This document shows positions 1 through 8,987 of a DNA stretch of 64,000 nucleotides, one piece after another (the stretch's first letter is position 1; the number at the start of each line of letters is the position of its first letter). The position numbers and the translations under genes are program-made. Origin of the DNA: Jatrophihabitans_A lederbergiae (GTDB taxonomy: Bacteria; Actinomycetota; Actinomycetes; Mycobacteriales; Jatrophihabitantaceae); NCBI RefSeq assembly GCF_031845305.1, contig NZ_JAVREH010000002.1, positions 1 through 64,000 of the forward strand, given 5' to 3'. The notes beneath the pieces are model-generated. The model saw nothing but the letters and a program-made list of their open reading frames with translations, did not search any database and was not told the DNA's origin.

Positions 1-153
1 TCCGCGGACGAGGCATCGACAGCCTCCCCAGCATCCGCACCACCACCGACCAAACCGAGACCTAGACTGCCCACAACCGCTCACTTTTCAAGCGCCGGAA
101 CCGACCAGCTTTGGAGCGCCGTCGACATTCCGCACGTCGGATGATCCGCCGTC
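1..153. other. Leader-distal flank of the CRISPR array, no convincing gene
   Basis: These 153 bases lie left of the oldest repeat. The frame starting at base 3 on the plus strand is open until a TAG at 63-65 and could be the last 20 codons of a gene truncated by the window edge, ending in IRTTTDQTET. That is too short to identify. No degenerate extra repeat is seen one period (61 bp) upstream of the first repeat. Confidence 0.3.
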
Positions 154-3100
154 GGATCACCCCCGCGCGAGCGGGGAACAGGACACGTCCGCCTGGCCGG
201 CGACCGTGGACACGGGATCACCCCCGCGCGAGCGGGGAACAGTCAGCGGCCGCCGGGTGTACGTCCCGTACGGCGGGATCACCCCCGCGCGAGCGGGGAA
301 CAGACGTCAATCCCCCGACTCTTGGACTTCATACCGGGATCACCCCCGCGCGAGCGGGGAACAGGGTGTCACAGCCTGGGGTGCCGGTTCGCTGGTTGGA
401 TCACCCCCGCGCGAGCGGGGAACAGATCTCGCGTGCCAACGAGGACCTGGCCGACGACGGATCACCCCCGCGCGAGCGGGGAACAGCCACGATGAAGGCG
501 AATTCGTTTCCGAGTTCAGGGATCACCCCCGCGCGAGCGGGGAACAGGATGCTTGGACGAGCCGGTCGTACTCCGACAGCGGATCACCCCCGCGCGAGCG
601 GGGAACAGACGTCGAGACGGTGGTGTCCGAGGACCGCAGCGGGATCACCCCCGCGCGAGCGGGGAACAGGTTGGCGGTCATCGGGGTAGCTCCTTGATGT
701 GCGGATCACCCCCGCGCGAGCGGGGAACAGCTGCCTTGGCCGCTAGCCGTTCTATCCGTCGCCGGATCACCCCCGCGCGAGCGGGGAACAGCATATCATG
801 GTTGGCATGCGAGTAGGTCTGAGGGGATCACCCCCGCGCGAGCGGGGAACAGGTCGCGACGAAACCTTCCAGTTGGTCTTTCCGGGGATCACCCCCGCGC
901 GAGCGGGGAACAGTTCTGTCCGGGTTGGGTGACGTAGCCGTGGGAGGGATCACCCCCGCGCGAGCGGGGAACAGGAACGGCGAACTATTGCATCGCACGG
1001 TCATCCGGGATCACCCCCGCGCGAGCGGGGAACAGATCTTAAAACGGTGCATCTTTTTCGTACACCGGGGATCACCCCCGCGCGAGCGGGGAACAGCTGC
1101 ACCCAATAATCGACATCGCTTCCTTCTCGGGATCACCCCCGCGCGAGCGGGGAACAGTATCACGGGCCGGGTGCAGTGGCTTCCGTGGTGGGATCACCCC
1201 CGCGCGAGCGGGGAACAGGACAACTCCGGCCAGTACGTCAACACCTACACGGGATCACCCCCGCGCGAGCGGGGAACAGGCTGGTTTCCGCTGGCGTCAT
1301 GGCTATCTCGTCGGATCACCCCCGCGCGAGCGGGGAACAGAGAGCCGCCCGAACATCGGCCGTCCGTAGCGTCGGATCACCCCCGCGCGAGCGGGGAACA
1401 GACATGGTGCCGCTCCAGCGGATTATCGCCACCGGGATCACCCCCGCGCGAGCGGGGAACAGCTTCTTGGCCCGCAGGTCACCAGCGTGGATGGCGGATC
1501 ACCCCCGCGCGAGCGGGGAACAGGGCGCTGATCCTGTTGACAATCCGGGCCAGGTCGGATCACCCCCGCGCGAGCGGGGAACAGGCGGCAGGGTCGGCGG
1601 TCACCGGCTCCTGCCCCGGATCACCCCCGCGCGAGCGGGGAACAGAGGGTGCGCGGCCAGCACATCAGCGGGGAGGCAGGATCACCCCCGCGCGAGCGGG
1701 GAACAGGGGCGCTGGGCCGCCTCGACCGCGTCTTTGTCGGGATCACCCCCGCGCGAGCGGGGAACAGCTCAGCATCACCGGCCCTGACATCACCGCCGAG
1801 GGATCACCCCCGCGCGAGCGGGGAACAGCACCGCACCGCTCGCGACAGGGGCACCAGCGAGGGATCACCCCCGCGCGAGCGGGGAACAGACGACCCCCCT
1901 CCTTCGACCGTTCCTCATACCAGGATCACCCCCGCGCGAGCGGGGAACAGCATTGTCATTCATGATCTCTCGCTTCCGAAGTGGGATCACCCCCGCGCGA
2001 GCGGGGAACAGGGTGTGCGTACTGAGGTTGACTGGCCTGATGTGGGATCACCCCCGCGCGAGCGGGGAACAGAGCTTCACTGATTCGTCCAACATCGCAT
2101 CGGTGGGATCACCCCCGCGCGAGCGGGGAACAGTCACGGAGGCGACATGAAGGCAGTTGATTGGTCGGATCACCCCCGCGCGAGCGGGGAACAGAATGAT
2201 CTCGTCTTCCATTTCCTGCCCTTCCTCGGATCACCCCCGCGCGAGCGGGGAACAGGTTGTTTGTAGCTGCTGATGCCCGGCCGACGAAGGATCACCCCCG
2301 CGCGAGCGGGGAACAGAACTGGTCGGTTCCGAGGCTGATGGGATGGTTGGGATCACCCCCGCGCGAGCGGGGAACAGAACTGGTCGGTTCCGAGGCTGAT
2401 GGGATGGTTGGGATCACCCCCGCGCGAGCGGGGAACAGTTCTTCGTGATGCTGCTGGTGTGCGTACTGAGGGGATCACCCCCGCGCGAGCGGGGAACAGT
2501 ACAGCAACGCGCATTCCGTGATGCCCTGGACGGGATCACCCCCGCGCGAGCGGGGAACAGTCTATGGTGCTGAATTACGTGGTTCCGGTAGGGGGATCAC
2601 CCCCGCGCGAGCGGGGAACAGATCACCACGGATTCGACGGCTGCCGGTGTGGTGGGATCACCCCCGCGCGAGCGGGGAACAGTCCTTACCTACAGAGTCC
2701 TCACGATTCCACTTCGGATCACCCCCGCGCGAGCGGGGAACAGTTTTCAAGGGCGTTCGCATGTAGGAAGGGGTTAGGATCACCCCCGCGCGAGCGGGGA
2801 ACAGACGATGGTGGGCAGGACGAATGCGCAGTGGGCGGGATCACCCCCGCGCGAGCGGGGAACAGGGAAATCCGTGTACAGAGACGACGCGAAACGGCGG
2901 ATCACCCCCGCGCGAGCGGGGAACAGAAATGCAGAAGATTCTTTCGATCATGTTTCTGAGGATCACCCCCGCGCGAGCGGGGAACAGAGGGAGTCCCGAG
3001 GATTGCCCAGAGCAATAAAAGGATCACCCCCGCGCGAGCGGGGAACAGGTCCAGGGTCCGGTGTCGCCGTCCGGTGACGCGGGATCACCCCCGCGCGAGC

Positions 3101-4390
3101 GGGGAACAGTCACCAGGAAACACCGTTACGACCCTTGTTCTAGGATCACCCCCGCGCGAGCGGGGAACAGATTCGCGCATGTCCCGCAGCTTGCGCCGTG
3201 TCAGGATCACCCCCGCGCGAGCGGGGAACAGTCGTGGACACCGTTATAACCCTGCTACGCATTCGGATCACCCCCGCGCGAGCGGGGAACAGCTCACCCT
3301 TCGGGATGTGGGCAAGGATGCCCCAGGATCACCCCCGCGCGAGCGGGGAACAGAACTAGTCAGTTAACCACGCACCGATGGCACACGGATCACCCCCGCG
3401 CGAGCGGGGAACAGGTCGGCGGCTAGGTCCATTGCGGTGGATACCCGGGATCACCCCCGCGCGAGCGGGGAACAGGCCGGCGATGGGCAGGACGAGGCCC
3501 GCGGCTGGGGATCACCCCCGCGCGAGCGGGGAACAGCGACTCGGGATCACCCGTCGCGCCGTTGCCGAAGGATCACCCCCGCGCGAGCGGGGAACAGCAG
3601 TCAGCGGCGTACTTCGCGCACAACGAGTTCGGATCACCCCCGCGCGAGCGGGGAACAGAGACGGGGGCGGTCTCGGGTGGCCGGCAGGCGTGGATCACCC
3701 CCGCGCGAGCGGGGAACAGCCGATCGCCGTCCCGATCGCGCTGAACGTCGGCGGATCACCCCCGCGCGAGCGGGGAACAGACGTAGGTCCGTCGGTGCGT
3801 GTCTTCCATGTGCGGATCACCCCCGCGCGAGCGGGGAACAGACGGTGCAGCAGACCGCCGCAGCGTTCTCCACCGGATCACCCCCGCGCGAGCGGGGAAC
3901 AGAAGCTGATCCCGGCGTTCTCCGCCGCAGCGGGAGGATCACCCCCGCGCGAGCGGGGAACAGCTCGGCCTCGGTCATGCGGGGCACGGTGGTCACGGAT
4001 CACCCCCGCGCGAGCGGGGAACAGTGCCCCGTACCCGTTACCGAAGGTGAACTCGTAGGATCACCCCCGCGCGAGCGGGGAACAGGACCACTGCTCGCCG
4101 CGGTCGCGGATGCCGATGGGATCACCCCCGCGCGAGCGGGGAACAGGCCCAAGGCAACCAGCGGCGGCTCGTCTTCAGCGGATCACCCCCGCGCGAGCGG
4201 GGAACAGCCCGACTGCGCCGACAACGGTCAGGGTGCCAACGGATCACCCCCGCGCGAGCGGGGAACAGGTGCGACTCGCCATCGGCGGCTCCCATCTCCC
4301 AGGATCACCCCCGCGCGAGCGGGGAACAGACCTCGACGGTGCGCGTCACTGCTCCGGCGTCCGGATCACCCCCGCGCGAGCGGGGAACAG
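154..4390 (-). CRISPR. Type I-E CRISPR array, 70 repeats and 69 spacers
   Basis: A 28-bp repeat starts at 154 and recurs every 61 bp to 4363, ending at 4390. The sampled registers all fit exactly, giving 70 repeats and 69 spacers of 33 bp, and the copies I read are identical. The core CCCCGCGCGAGCGGGG forms a 6-bp stem with a 4-nt loop. On the minus strand the repeat has the usual actinobacterial I-E form, a stem followed by GTGATCC, so Cas6e cleavage after the stem would leave an 8-nt handle GUGAUCCN. The crRNA is therefore read leftwards, the leader lies at about 4391-4460, and spacers near 4390 are the newest. The base next to GATCC varies, so it is treated as spacer/PAM-derived, as in E. 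coli I-E. ORFs called across the array (peptides such as ITPARAGN) are artefacts of translating repeats that contain no stop codon. Confidence 0.98.
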
Positions 4391-4460
4391 ACTCCTATTT
4401 ACTGGCCTGCAAGGGTCCGGGCAGGTCACTTACATTCACTTCTCTTGCGGCCTCCTAGCG
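4391..4460 (-). promoter_or_regulatory. Putative CRISPR leader, overlapping the 3' end of cas2
   Basis: Only 45 bp separate the cas2 stop (4436-4438) from the first leader-side repeat. The stretch is more AT-rich than its surroundings. Read on the minus strand it contains a near direct repeat (AAGTGAATGTAAGTGA) and a TAAATA close to the array. The leader must be very short or extend into the cas2 coding sequence. Placement follows from repeat orientation and cas2 adjacency; the promoter itself is not demonstrated. Confidence 0.5.
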
Positions 4461-4798
4461 CCCATTCTGCGTTTCGCCGCTTTGCTCCATCCGGGGACGT
4501 AGCTCAGCGGGGCTGCTTCTTCTTCTCCGATACGACGCATCATCAGGGTGATGCCGTCGAAGTCGGTCGGCTGCCAATGATGGCCGTGGGTTCGGAACGA
4601 CATACCTTGCTCGGAGCCATCTTGATAAATCATCAGCGCTCGACCGCGCCGCGATGACTCGACGGTACGAAGCCAGAGCAGCTCGCGTACTCGGCCTGAG
4701 ACTCGGCCGACGAACACACCGGCTGCCACTTCGATCAGCCAGCGGGTGAGGTGTCCACGGAGGCCTGCTGGGCAAGCCGACAGCACTAGGACGACCAT
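4436..4798 (-). CDS. cas2: Cas2e, CRISPR spacer-acquisition protein
   Basis: This is the structural subunit of the Cas1-Cas2 integrase that inserts new spacers at the leader end. The 120-residue protein has the Cas2e signature: N-terminal MVVLVLSACPAGLRGHLTRW, then GVFVGRVSGRVRELLW and a C-terminal DFDGITLMMR. It is longer than the E. coli protein (94 aa) because of a basic tail ending in KRRMGARRPQEK. The start overlaps the end of cas1 by 13 bp, which indicates translational coupling. It is the last gene of the cas operon and ends 45 bp before the array, so cas transcripts could read through into the repeats. Confidence 0.95.
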   Translation of the reverse strand: MVVLVLSACPAGLRGHLTRWLIEVAAGVFVGRVSGRVRELLWLRTVESSRRGRALMIYQDGSEQGMSFRTHGHHWQPTDFDGITLMMRRIGEEEAAPLSYVPGWSKAAKRRMGARRPQEK

Positions 4799-5772
4799 GG
4801 CTTCTCACCTTCCTTGAACTCGGTCGCATAGTCTGTGCTCGGGTCTAGGTAGACCACTCCTGCGGCGACGGTTTGCTCTTGGTCGTCCCAGAGGTAGAGC
4901 ACGTCCGGCCCATCGTCTGCAACGTCGACACCCAACAGGAACTTGATGTCGGTAATGCAGCGCTTCATCAGCTTTGCCTCAACCATCGACTCACGCATCG
5001 CCTTGCGCACAAGAGCAGGCAGACTGTCGGGATCTGGACCTGCAGCTACCAGGTCGAAAGCGACCGGGATCGATGTTTCGGCCTTGTAGAGATCGGCGAT
5101 GTCATAGACGAGGGACTTCTCATGTCCCGTGTGGACGAAACCCAGCCCCGGGGAGCAGCCCAGGGAGACGATGACGGCCTGGGTCGCGCCGTAGAGACAC
5201 GAGTTCGCGGCCGAGAGCGCCTGATTGATTGGGTCAGCGTTGTCCCACGACTCCCGGTCGTAAGACCGTTTGCCCCACGACACCCCGGATCGCTCGGCGT
5301 GATATCGGTAAAGCCTCTGTACTCGAACGCCTTCCCGGCCGCGCAGCTGTTGCATGGTCATCCGCGACACGTCTTCACCCGGAAACCGCAAGCCGTACAT
5401 TTTGCGGGCTACATCGAGCCGTTCGTTGCGATTACTGACCAATCTGGCTTGGGCATCCAGGAGAGAGGTCTGCGACGCCATCGACCGGCCGTGGGCGTAG
5501 TAGCGCACCCCGCGCTCACCCACCCAGACGGCGACAGTGCCGGAGTCTGCCATGAGAACCATTGTCTGATGAGTGACTGAAGTACCGGGCCCGATTAAGA
5601 GCGACGCAATCGCCGTGGCCGGCACATGAGCGGTGCCCCGAGCATCGGTGACGGTAATCGCGTTGTCCTCCCGGCTCAGAGAGCACCTCTCGACATACAG
5701 AAAGCTGATTCTGTCCTGGGCGCGTATCAGTTCGGGTAACGACGCCGGCGCCTGACCCGGTAGTCGCTTCAC
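4786..5772 (-). CDS. cas1: Cas1e, CRISPR integrase
   Basis: Metal-dependent integrase subunit of the spacer-acquisition complex, 328 aa. The expected acidic and histidine ligands are visible: E147 in LRGREGVRVQRLY, H214 in GFVHTGHEKS, and D224/D227 in LVYDIADLYK. N-terminal beta domain residues such as RISFLYVERCSL match the type I-E branch. The ATG overlaps the cas6e stop by 4 bp (ATGA), and cas2 follows with a 13-bp overlap. All catalytic residues are present, so acquisition looks functional. Confidence 0.96.
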   Translation of the reverse strand: MKRLPGQAPASLPELIRAQDRISFLYVERCSLSREDNAITVTDARGTAHVPATAIASLLIGPGTSVTHQTMVLMADSGTVAVWVGERGVRYYAHGRSMASQTSLLDAQARLVSNRNERLDVARKMYGLRFPGEDVSRMTMQQLRGREGVRVQRLYRYHAERSGVSWGKRSYDRESWDNADPINQALSAANSCLYGATQAVIVSLGCSPGLGFVHTGHEKSLVYDIADLYKAETSIPVAFDLVAAGPDPDSLPALVRKAMRESMVEAKLMKRCITDIKFLLGVDVADDGPDVLYLWDDQEQTVAAGVVYLDPSTDYATEFKEGEKPWSS

Positions 5773-6422
5773 CCTTGGCGCGCCAAGGTCATCAATCCGC
5801 AGCCGTAGGCCTTACCTCGACCGATGCCAGCAGTCAGTGCGATTCGCAACCGCTCCGGATCGGTGACTTCGATGTTGCCTTCGTACCCGGCGAGAGCGAG
5901 GGTGACCTTGGATCCCTCGCGTTGAAAGACACGCTGGTCGAACCCGCTCAGGAGGACATCGGGCTCACCCGCGCTGGATGCTGGGATCGCGATGCCGAGG
6001 CTTTCTGTCCGCCTCAACAGCCAGTCCAGCTTCTGAGTGGCCGTGACATGACCGAAGACCCTCTTGCGCCCGTTCTCGGTCACGGTATGAGTCGGGTTCG
6101 CTCGGAGCCGGAAGGCCCAGCGCTGGCCGGTGTCGAGCTTGTGCAGCAGCGGCGCGTAGTCGCGGGTCTCCCAATGGGGTTTGCTCGGCCAGCCGGCCTG
6201 CTCCACCAGGTGGGTCAGGTCGGGTTCGGTGGGACTGAGCAGGTAGAGCCAGTGGTGAGGGCCGCTGGCATCCAGCCGCCATAGGATCCGGCCTGTGTCG
6301 CTGTGCTCAGCTGCTGGAAAGGCTGCCATCGTCGCGGCGTGCATCTTCTGCGGCGAGGCCATGAGCATCATGGCACCGCGGCGAGTGGCGTTGATCTCGA
6401 ATCGGGTCAGGTAGTGGGTCAT
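5769..6422 (-). CDS. cas6e: Cas6e, pre-crRNA endoribonuclease
   Basis: Processes the long repeat-spacer transcript by cutting at the 3' base of each repeat stem and stays bound in Cascade. I chose the ATG at 6422 (MTHYLTRFEIN), giving 217 aa, because this matches the family N-terminus. The longer open frame to 6563 would overlap cas5. The probable catalytic histidine is H28 in SPQKMHAAT, and the C-terminal glycine-rich loop GIGRGKAYGCG is intact. The 11-bp gap to the cas5 stop is the only non-overlapping junction in the operon. A weak AAGG Shine-Dalgarno overlaps the cas5 stop. Confidence 0.95.
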   Translation of the reverse strand: MTHYLTRFEINATRRGAMMLMASPQKMHAATMAAFPAAEHSDTGRILWRLDASGPHHWLYLLSPTEPDLTHLVEQAGWPSKPHWETRDYAPLLHKLDTGQRWAFRLRANPTHTVTENGRKRVFGHVTATQKLDWLLRRTESLGIAIPASSAGEPDVLLSGFDQRVFQREGSKVTLALAGYEGNIEVTDPERLRIALTAGIGRGKAYGCGLMTLARQG

Positions 6423-6433
6423 TGGGTTTCGCC

Positions 6434-7177
6434 TTAGAGGAGGTCGAAGGGGTCGTGGCCGGGGACCGTCACCGTGTTGACCGGGGGTATCCGGAGCGCC
6501 GATGGCTCCTCGTTCTCGGTGGCCGTAGACACGGTGACTGAGGAGCGCAGCACCGATCGCCACCCGTACTCACGTCGGATGGGATCGAAGCTGACCGGTT
6601 CGTCACGGCGCACCTCTGATCCTCGGGTTCCGGGGGCGCAATCGATGATGGTCTCCAAGGTGACTTTAGCGTCGGCACGGCTGCGTACCCGTTCGGTGAC
6701 GAGCCAGGGGGTCTGTTCCAGTACTGTGCTCATCTCGTCGCCGAACACACCGAGTAGCAGTCTGCGAGCTGGGACGCACGAACGACGGCCCAAGCTGAGC
6801 GGGAACACCGGGTGGCTCAGCGCGTCCGCCATACCTTCGATCAGGTTCTGGCCTCCCTCGATGGCTACCAGGAATACCGCGTCGGAAAGGTAGAAGCGCT
6901 CTGATAGCTGCGTGACACCCTTGCCGCCGGTAGTCACCAACGCGGTGTGGTAGTCCCGCATCATGGTTCCCGGCTGGTCGATCCGCACTCCTAGCCGGAT
7001 GGCGGCGAGATTCTCGATGGAGTCCGACCGGCGACGTCCGGCGGCGGCCGCCAGCAATCCGACGATGCCGGACTTGGTGGGTGCGTCATCGGTGGTGCGT
7101 CGACTGAACCGGCTGGCCGAGCCCCAGGACTGCATGGGGCCGGCCAGCTGCAGGGCCAGCGTGCTCACCGCGCTCAT
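6434..7177 (-). CDS. cas5e: Cas5e, Cascade subunit
   Basis: Binds the 5' handle of the crRNA in Cascade. The 247-aa protein opens with the typical Cas5e strand-loop LALQLAGPMQSWGSASRFS, then the conserved PTKSGIVGLLAAAAGRRR and, mid-protein, MMRDYHTA and SERFYLSDAVFLVAIEG. The ATG overlaps the cas7 stop by 4 bp. All landmarks are in frame and the length is normal for the family. Confidence 0.95.
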   Translation of the reverse strand: MSAVSTLALQLAGPMQSWGSASRFSRRTTDDAPTKSGIVGLLAAAAGRRRSDSIENLAAIRLGVRIDQPGTMMRDYHTALVTTGGKGVTQLSERFYLSDAVFLVAIEGGQNLIEGMADALSHPVFPLSLGRRSCVPARRLLLGVFGDEMSTVLEQTPWLVTERVRSRADAKVTLETIIDCAPGTRGSEVRRDEPVSFDPIRREYGWRSVLRSSVTVSTATENEEPSALRIPPVNTVTVPGHDPFDLL

Positions 7178-8307
7178 CCGGCCAGGCGCGCGGCCAGCAC
7201 TGAGCCGATCTCGGCGAGGACGTCAGTCATCGGCTGCCGCGCACCCAGAGCAGACAGCGCCTGGGCGACCTCGGAACGAGCGATCACCCAGGTCTGCACG
7301 GGGGGCATCCCGAACACCCCGTCCATGTCGGTGGCGTGTTCGGCCAGTGCGACCGCGGATGCGGTGATGCGCCCGGCAGTGGAGGTCACCGGGGTCTCGA
7401 AGGCACCGACGTAGCTGATGGATTGGTCGCAGCGCAGTGTTATGACCACCGCGTCCGGCAGGGTGCGGTTGGCGAAGGTGTTCTGTTTGCCCGACGGCAT
7501 CGAGGTCAGCATCGAGCGCAGAAAGGTCTGGGCACCGGCTACGGTGACGTCCGATTCACCGAGCATCTGCGCCAACCGGTCGACGTCGAGAGTGGCGTAG
7601 CGGTAGAGGGTTGCGGAGTTGAACTCGATGACGCCGAGCATCCCGGCGCCACCCGATTCCTCGCTCGGTTTGCGCTCGTCGACGGCCGTGTAGTAGTCGA
7701 ATTCGGTTGCTACCGGGTGAGTAGACAGGGCGTGTGCGACTTGACAGGCGGCATCAGTATTGAGGTCTGGATTGGACGCGACCATCCGGCCGAAGAGCGC
7801 GATATCGATGGAATGCTGCGTGTCAGCCAGCCTAATAGCCGTCTTTTTCTCGGGCTTGCCACCAGCGGTCCGGACCTCCAGAGCGTAAGCAGCGAGGGCC
7901 TGGACCTGGGCGATCGAGAGGAAGGCCAAGGCGTCAGCCTCGGCGATCGATTTGTCGGACTCGGTCTTGCGGGCCTTCTTCGGAACCTTGTTCCCGATAC
8001 CGGCGGCGTTGAGGACGTCGGCGGCCATGTCGAGAGCGTCGTCCATCTCGGTGTCCGGAGACGCAACGACCATCGCTTCGGCAACCATCTCGACCAGCCG
8101 TTTGGTACGCACGCCGACTTCGGAGGGAGCGAGCGTGGCAGTGAAATCCAGTCGGATGGCACGCTTCCAACTCTGGCTGGAGACCCGGGCGCGGCGCACG
8201 CCGCCGTACATCGCCGACTTCGGCGAGCCGGAGTCGTCACGGTTGAGGTTGCTCGGCGGCACGGTCTGGATCACGTGCACGTCCAAGATAGAACGGGTGG
8301 TCGTCAT
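7174..8307 (-). CDS. cas7e: Cas7e, Cascade backbone subunit
   Basis: Forms the helical filament that holds the crRNA spacer (six copies in the E. coli complex). The 377-aa sequence has the family N-terminus LDVHVIQTVPPSNLNRDDSG followed by YGGVRRARVSSQSWKRAIR. A central segment reads LFGRMVASNPDLNTDAACQV, typical of Cse4/CasC proteins. The ATG overlaps the cse2 stop by 4 bp and the stop overlaps cas5. Intact and of normal length. Confidence 0.96.
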   Translation of the reverse strand: MTTTRSILDVHVIQTVPPSNLNRDDSGSPKSAMYGGVRRARVSSQSWKRAIRLDFTATLAPSEVGVRTKRLVEMVAEAMVVASPDTEMDDALDMAADVLNAAGIGNKVPKKARKTESDKSIAEADALAFLSIAQVQALAAYALEVRTAGGKPEKKTAIRLADTQHSIDIALFGRMVASNPDLNTDAACQVAHALSTHPVATEFDYYTAVDERKPSEESGGAGMLGVIEFNSATLYRYATLDVDRLAQMLGESDVTVAGAQTFLRSMLTSMPSGKQNTFANRTLPDAVVITLRCDQSISYVGAFETPVTSTAGRITASAVALAEHATDMDGVFGMPPVQTWVIARSEVAQALSALGARQPMTDVLAEIGSVLAARLAG

Positions 8308-8987
8308 GATGCGTCCTTCACGGTCTCGGTGTTCTCGATGGTGGGGGTGGTGGTCTTGGGCTTTTCAGGTCTGATGTAGAAGTCGCGGGCCCAGTTGAGG
8401 CGGACCTGATCGACGGCATGGGGGTTCTGCACCCGGTATAGGTCGGCGGCCAGCCGGCCGTAGTCCAGGCCGACCGACTCGCCGGAGAGCAGGGTCACCA
8501 GTCCGCGCAGGTGGTACTCAATCTCCGACATCTCCACGGCGGTTGCCAGTGCACCAAAACGCCGTGCCACGCCATTGGTTGCCAGCTCCGCACTGTCAAT
8601 GGCGGGGCTGCTGAGCCGAGCCACCGCACGACCCAGGCCGGTGCCAGCGACATGCATCGGCGCGGAATTGCCTCGTTGGTGCAACGCGTACAGGCCCATT
8701 GCGGTGTGCACCGCGATCTCCTCCGCGCTCGGGCTGGAGTCATAGCGTTCGGGCGAGACTCCCTCCAGAGTCAGCTCCCACACTTCCGCCACCGACCCAG
8801 CCCTGCGACCGACGGCTCGGCGGAGCTTGGCCAGATCTGCCTGCGCTGACTGGGATCCGGCCAGGAACTGTTTCTGCAACGCTGCGACGCGGAAGCCGAC
8901 CAGGTCGTTGATACGGCTCGCTCGGGTGCCGGGAGCCCGAGCCACCTCGGCGCGCTCGGTACCTCCGGTCTGGGTGGGCTCAGGCAT
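8304..8987 (-). CDS. casB: Cse2 (CasB), Cascade small subunit
   Basis: All-helical small subunit that forms a dimer along the belly of Cascade and stabilises the R-loop. The 227-aa protein has the conserved RAVGRRAGSVAEVWELTLEG segment and, towards the C-terminus, the RLAADLYRVQNP and VRLNWARDFY blocks that mark CasB. A charged, low-complexity C-terminal tail (PEKPKTTTPT) is unlikely to be structured. The start overlaps cse1 by 8 bp and the end overlaps cas7 by 4 bp. Confidence 0.93.
   Translation of the reverse strand: MPEPTQTGGTERAEVARAPGTRASRINDLVGFRVAALQKQFLAGSQSAQADLAKLRRAVGRRAGSVAEVWELTLEGVSPERYDSSPSAEEIAVHTAMGLYALHQRGNSAPMHVAGTGLGRAVARLSSPAIDSAELATNGVARRFGALATAVEMSEIEYHLRGLVTLLSGESVGLDYGRLAADLYRVQNPHAVDQVRLNWARDFYIRPEKPKTTTPTIENTETVKDAS

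Noticed and set aside
3220..3600. Spacers 44 and 55 sharing TGGGCAGGACGA
   Set aside because: The 12-base match is only slightly better than chance among all spacer pairs, and the flanking bases do not align as one target.
111..4657. Many overlapping plus-strand ORFs rich in ITPARAGN, DHPRASGEQ and GSPPRERGT
   Set aside because: They are the CRISPR repeat read in three frames. The 61-bp period shifts the frame by one each unit and the repeat has no stop codon.
4873..5580. Long plus-strand open frame opposite cas1
   Set aside because: It is the antisense shadow of a clear cas1 gene with catalytic motifs, and has no recognisable protein features.
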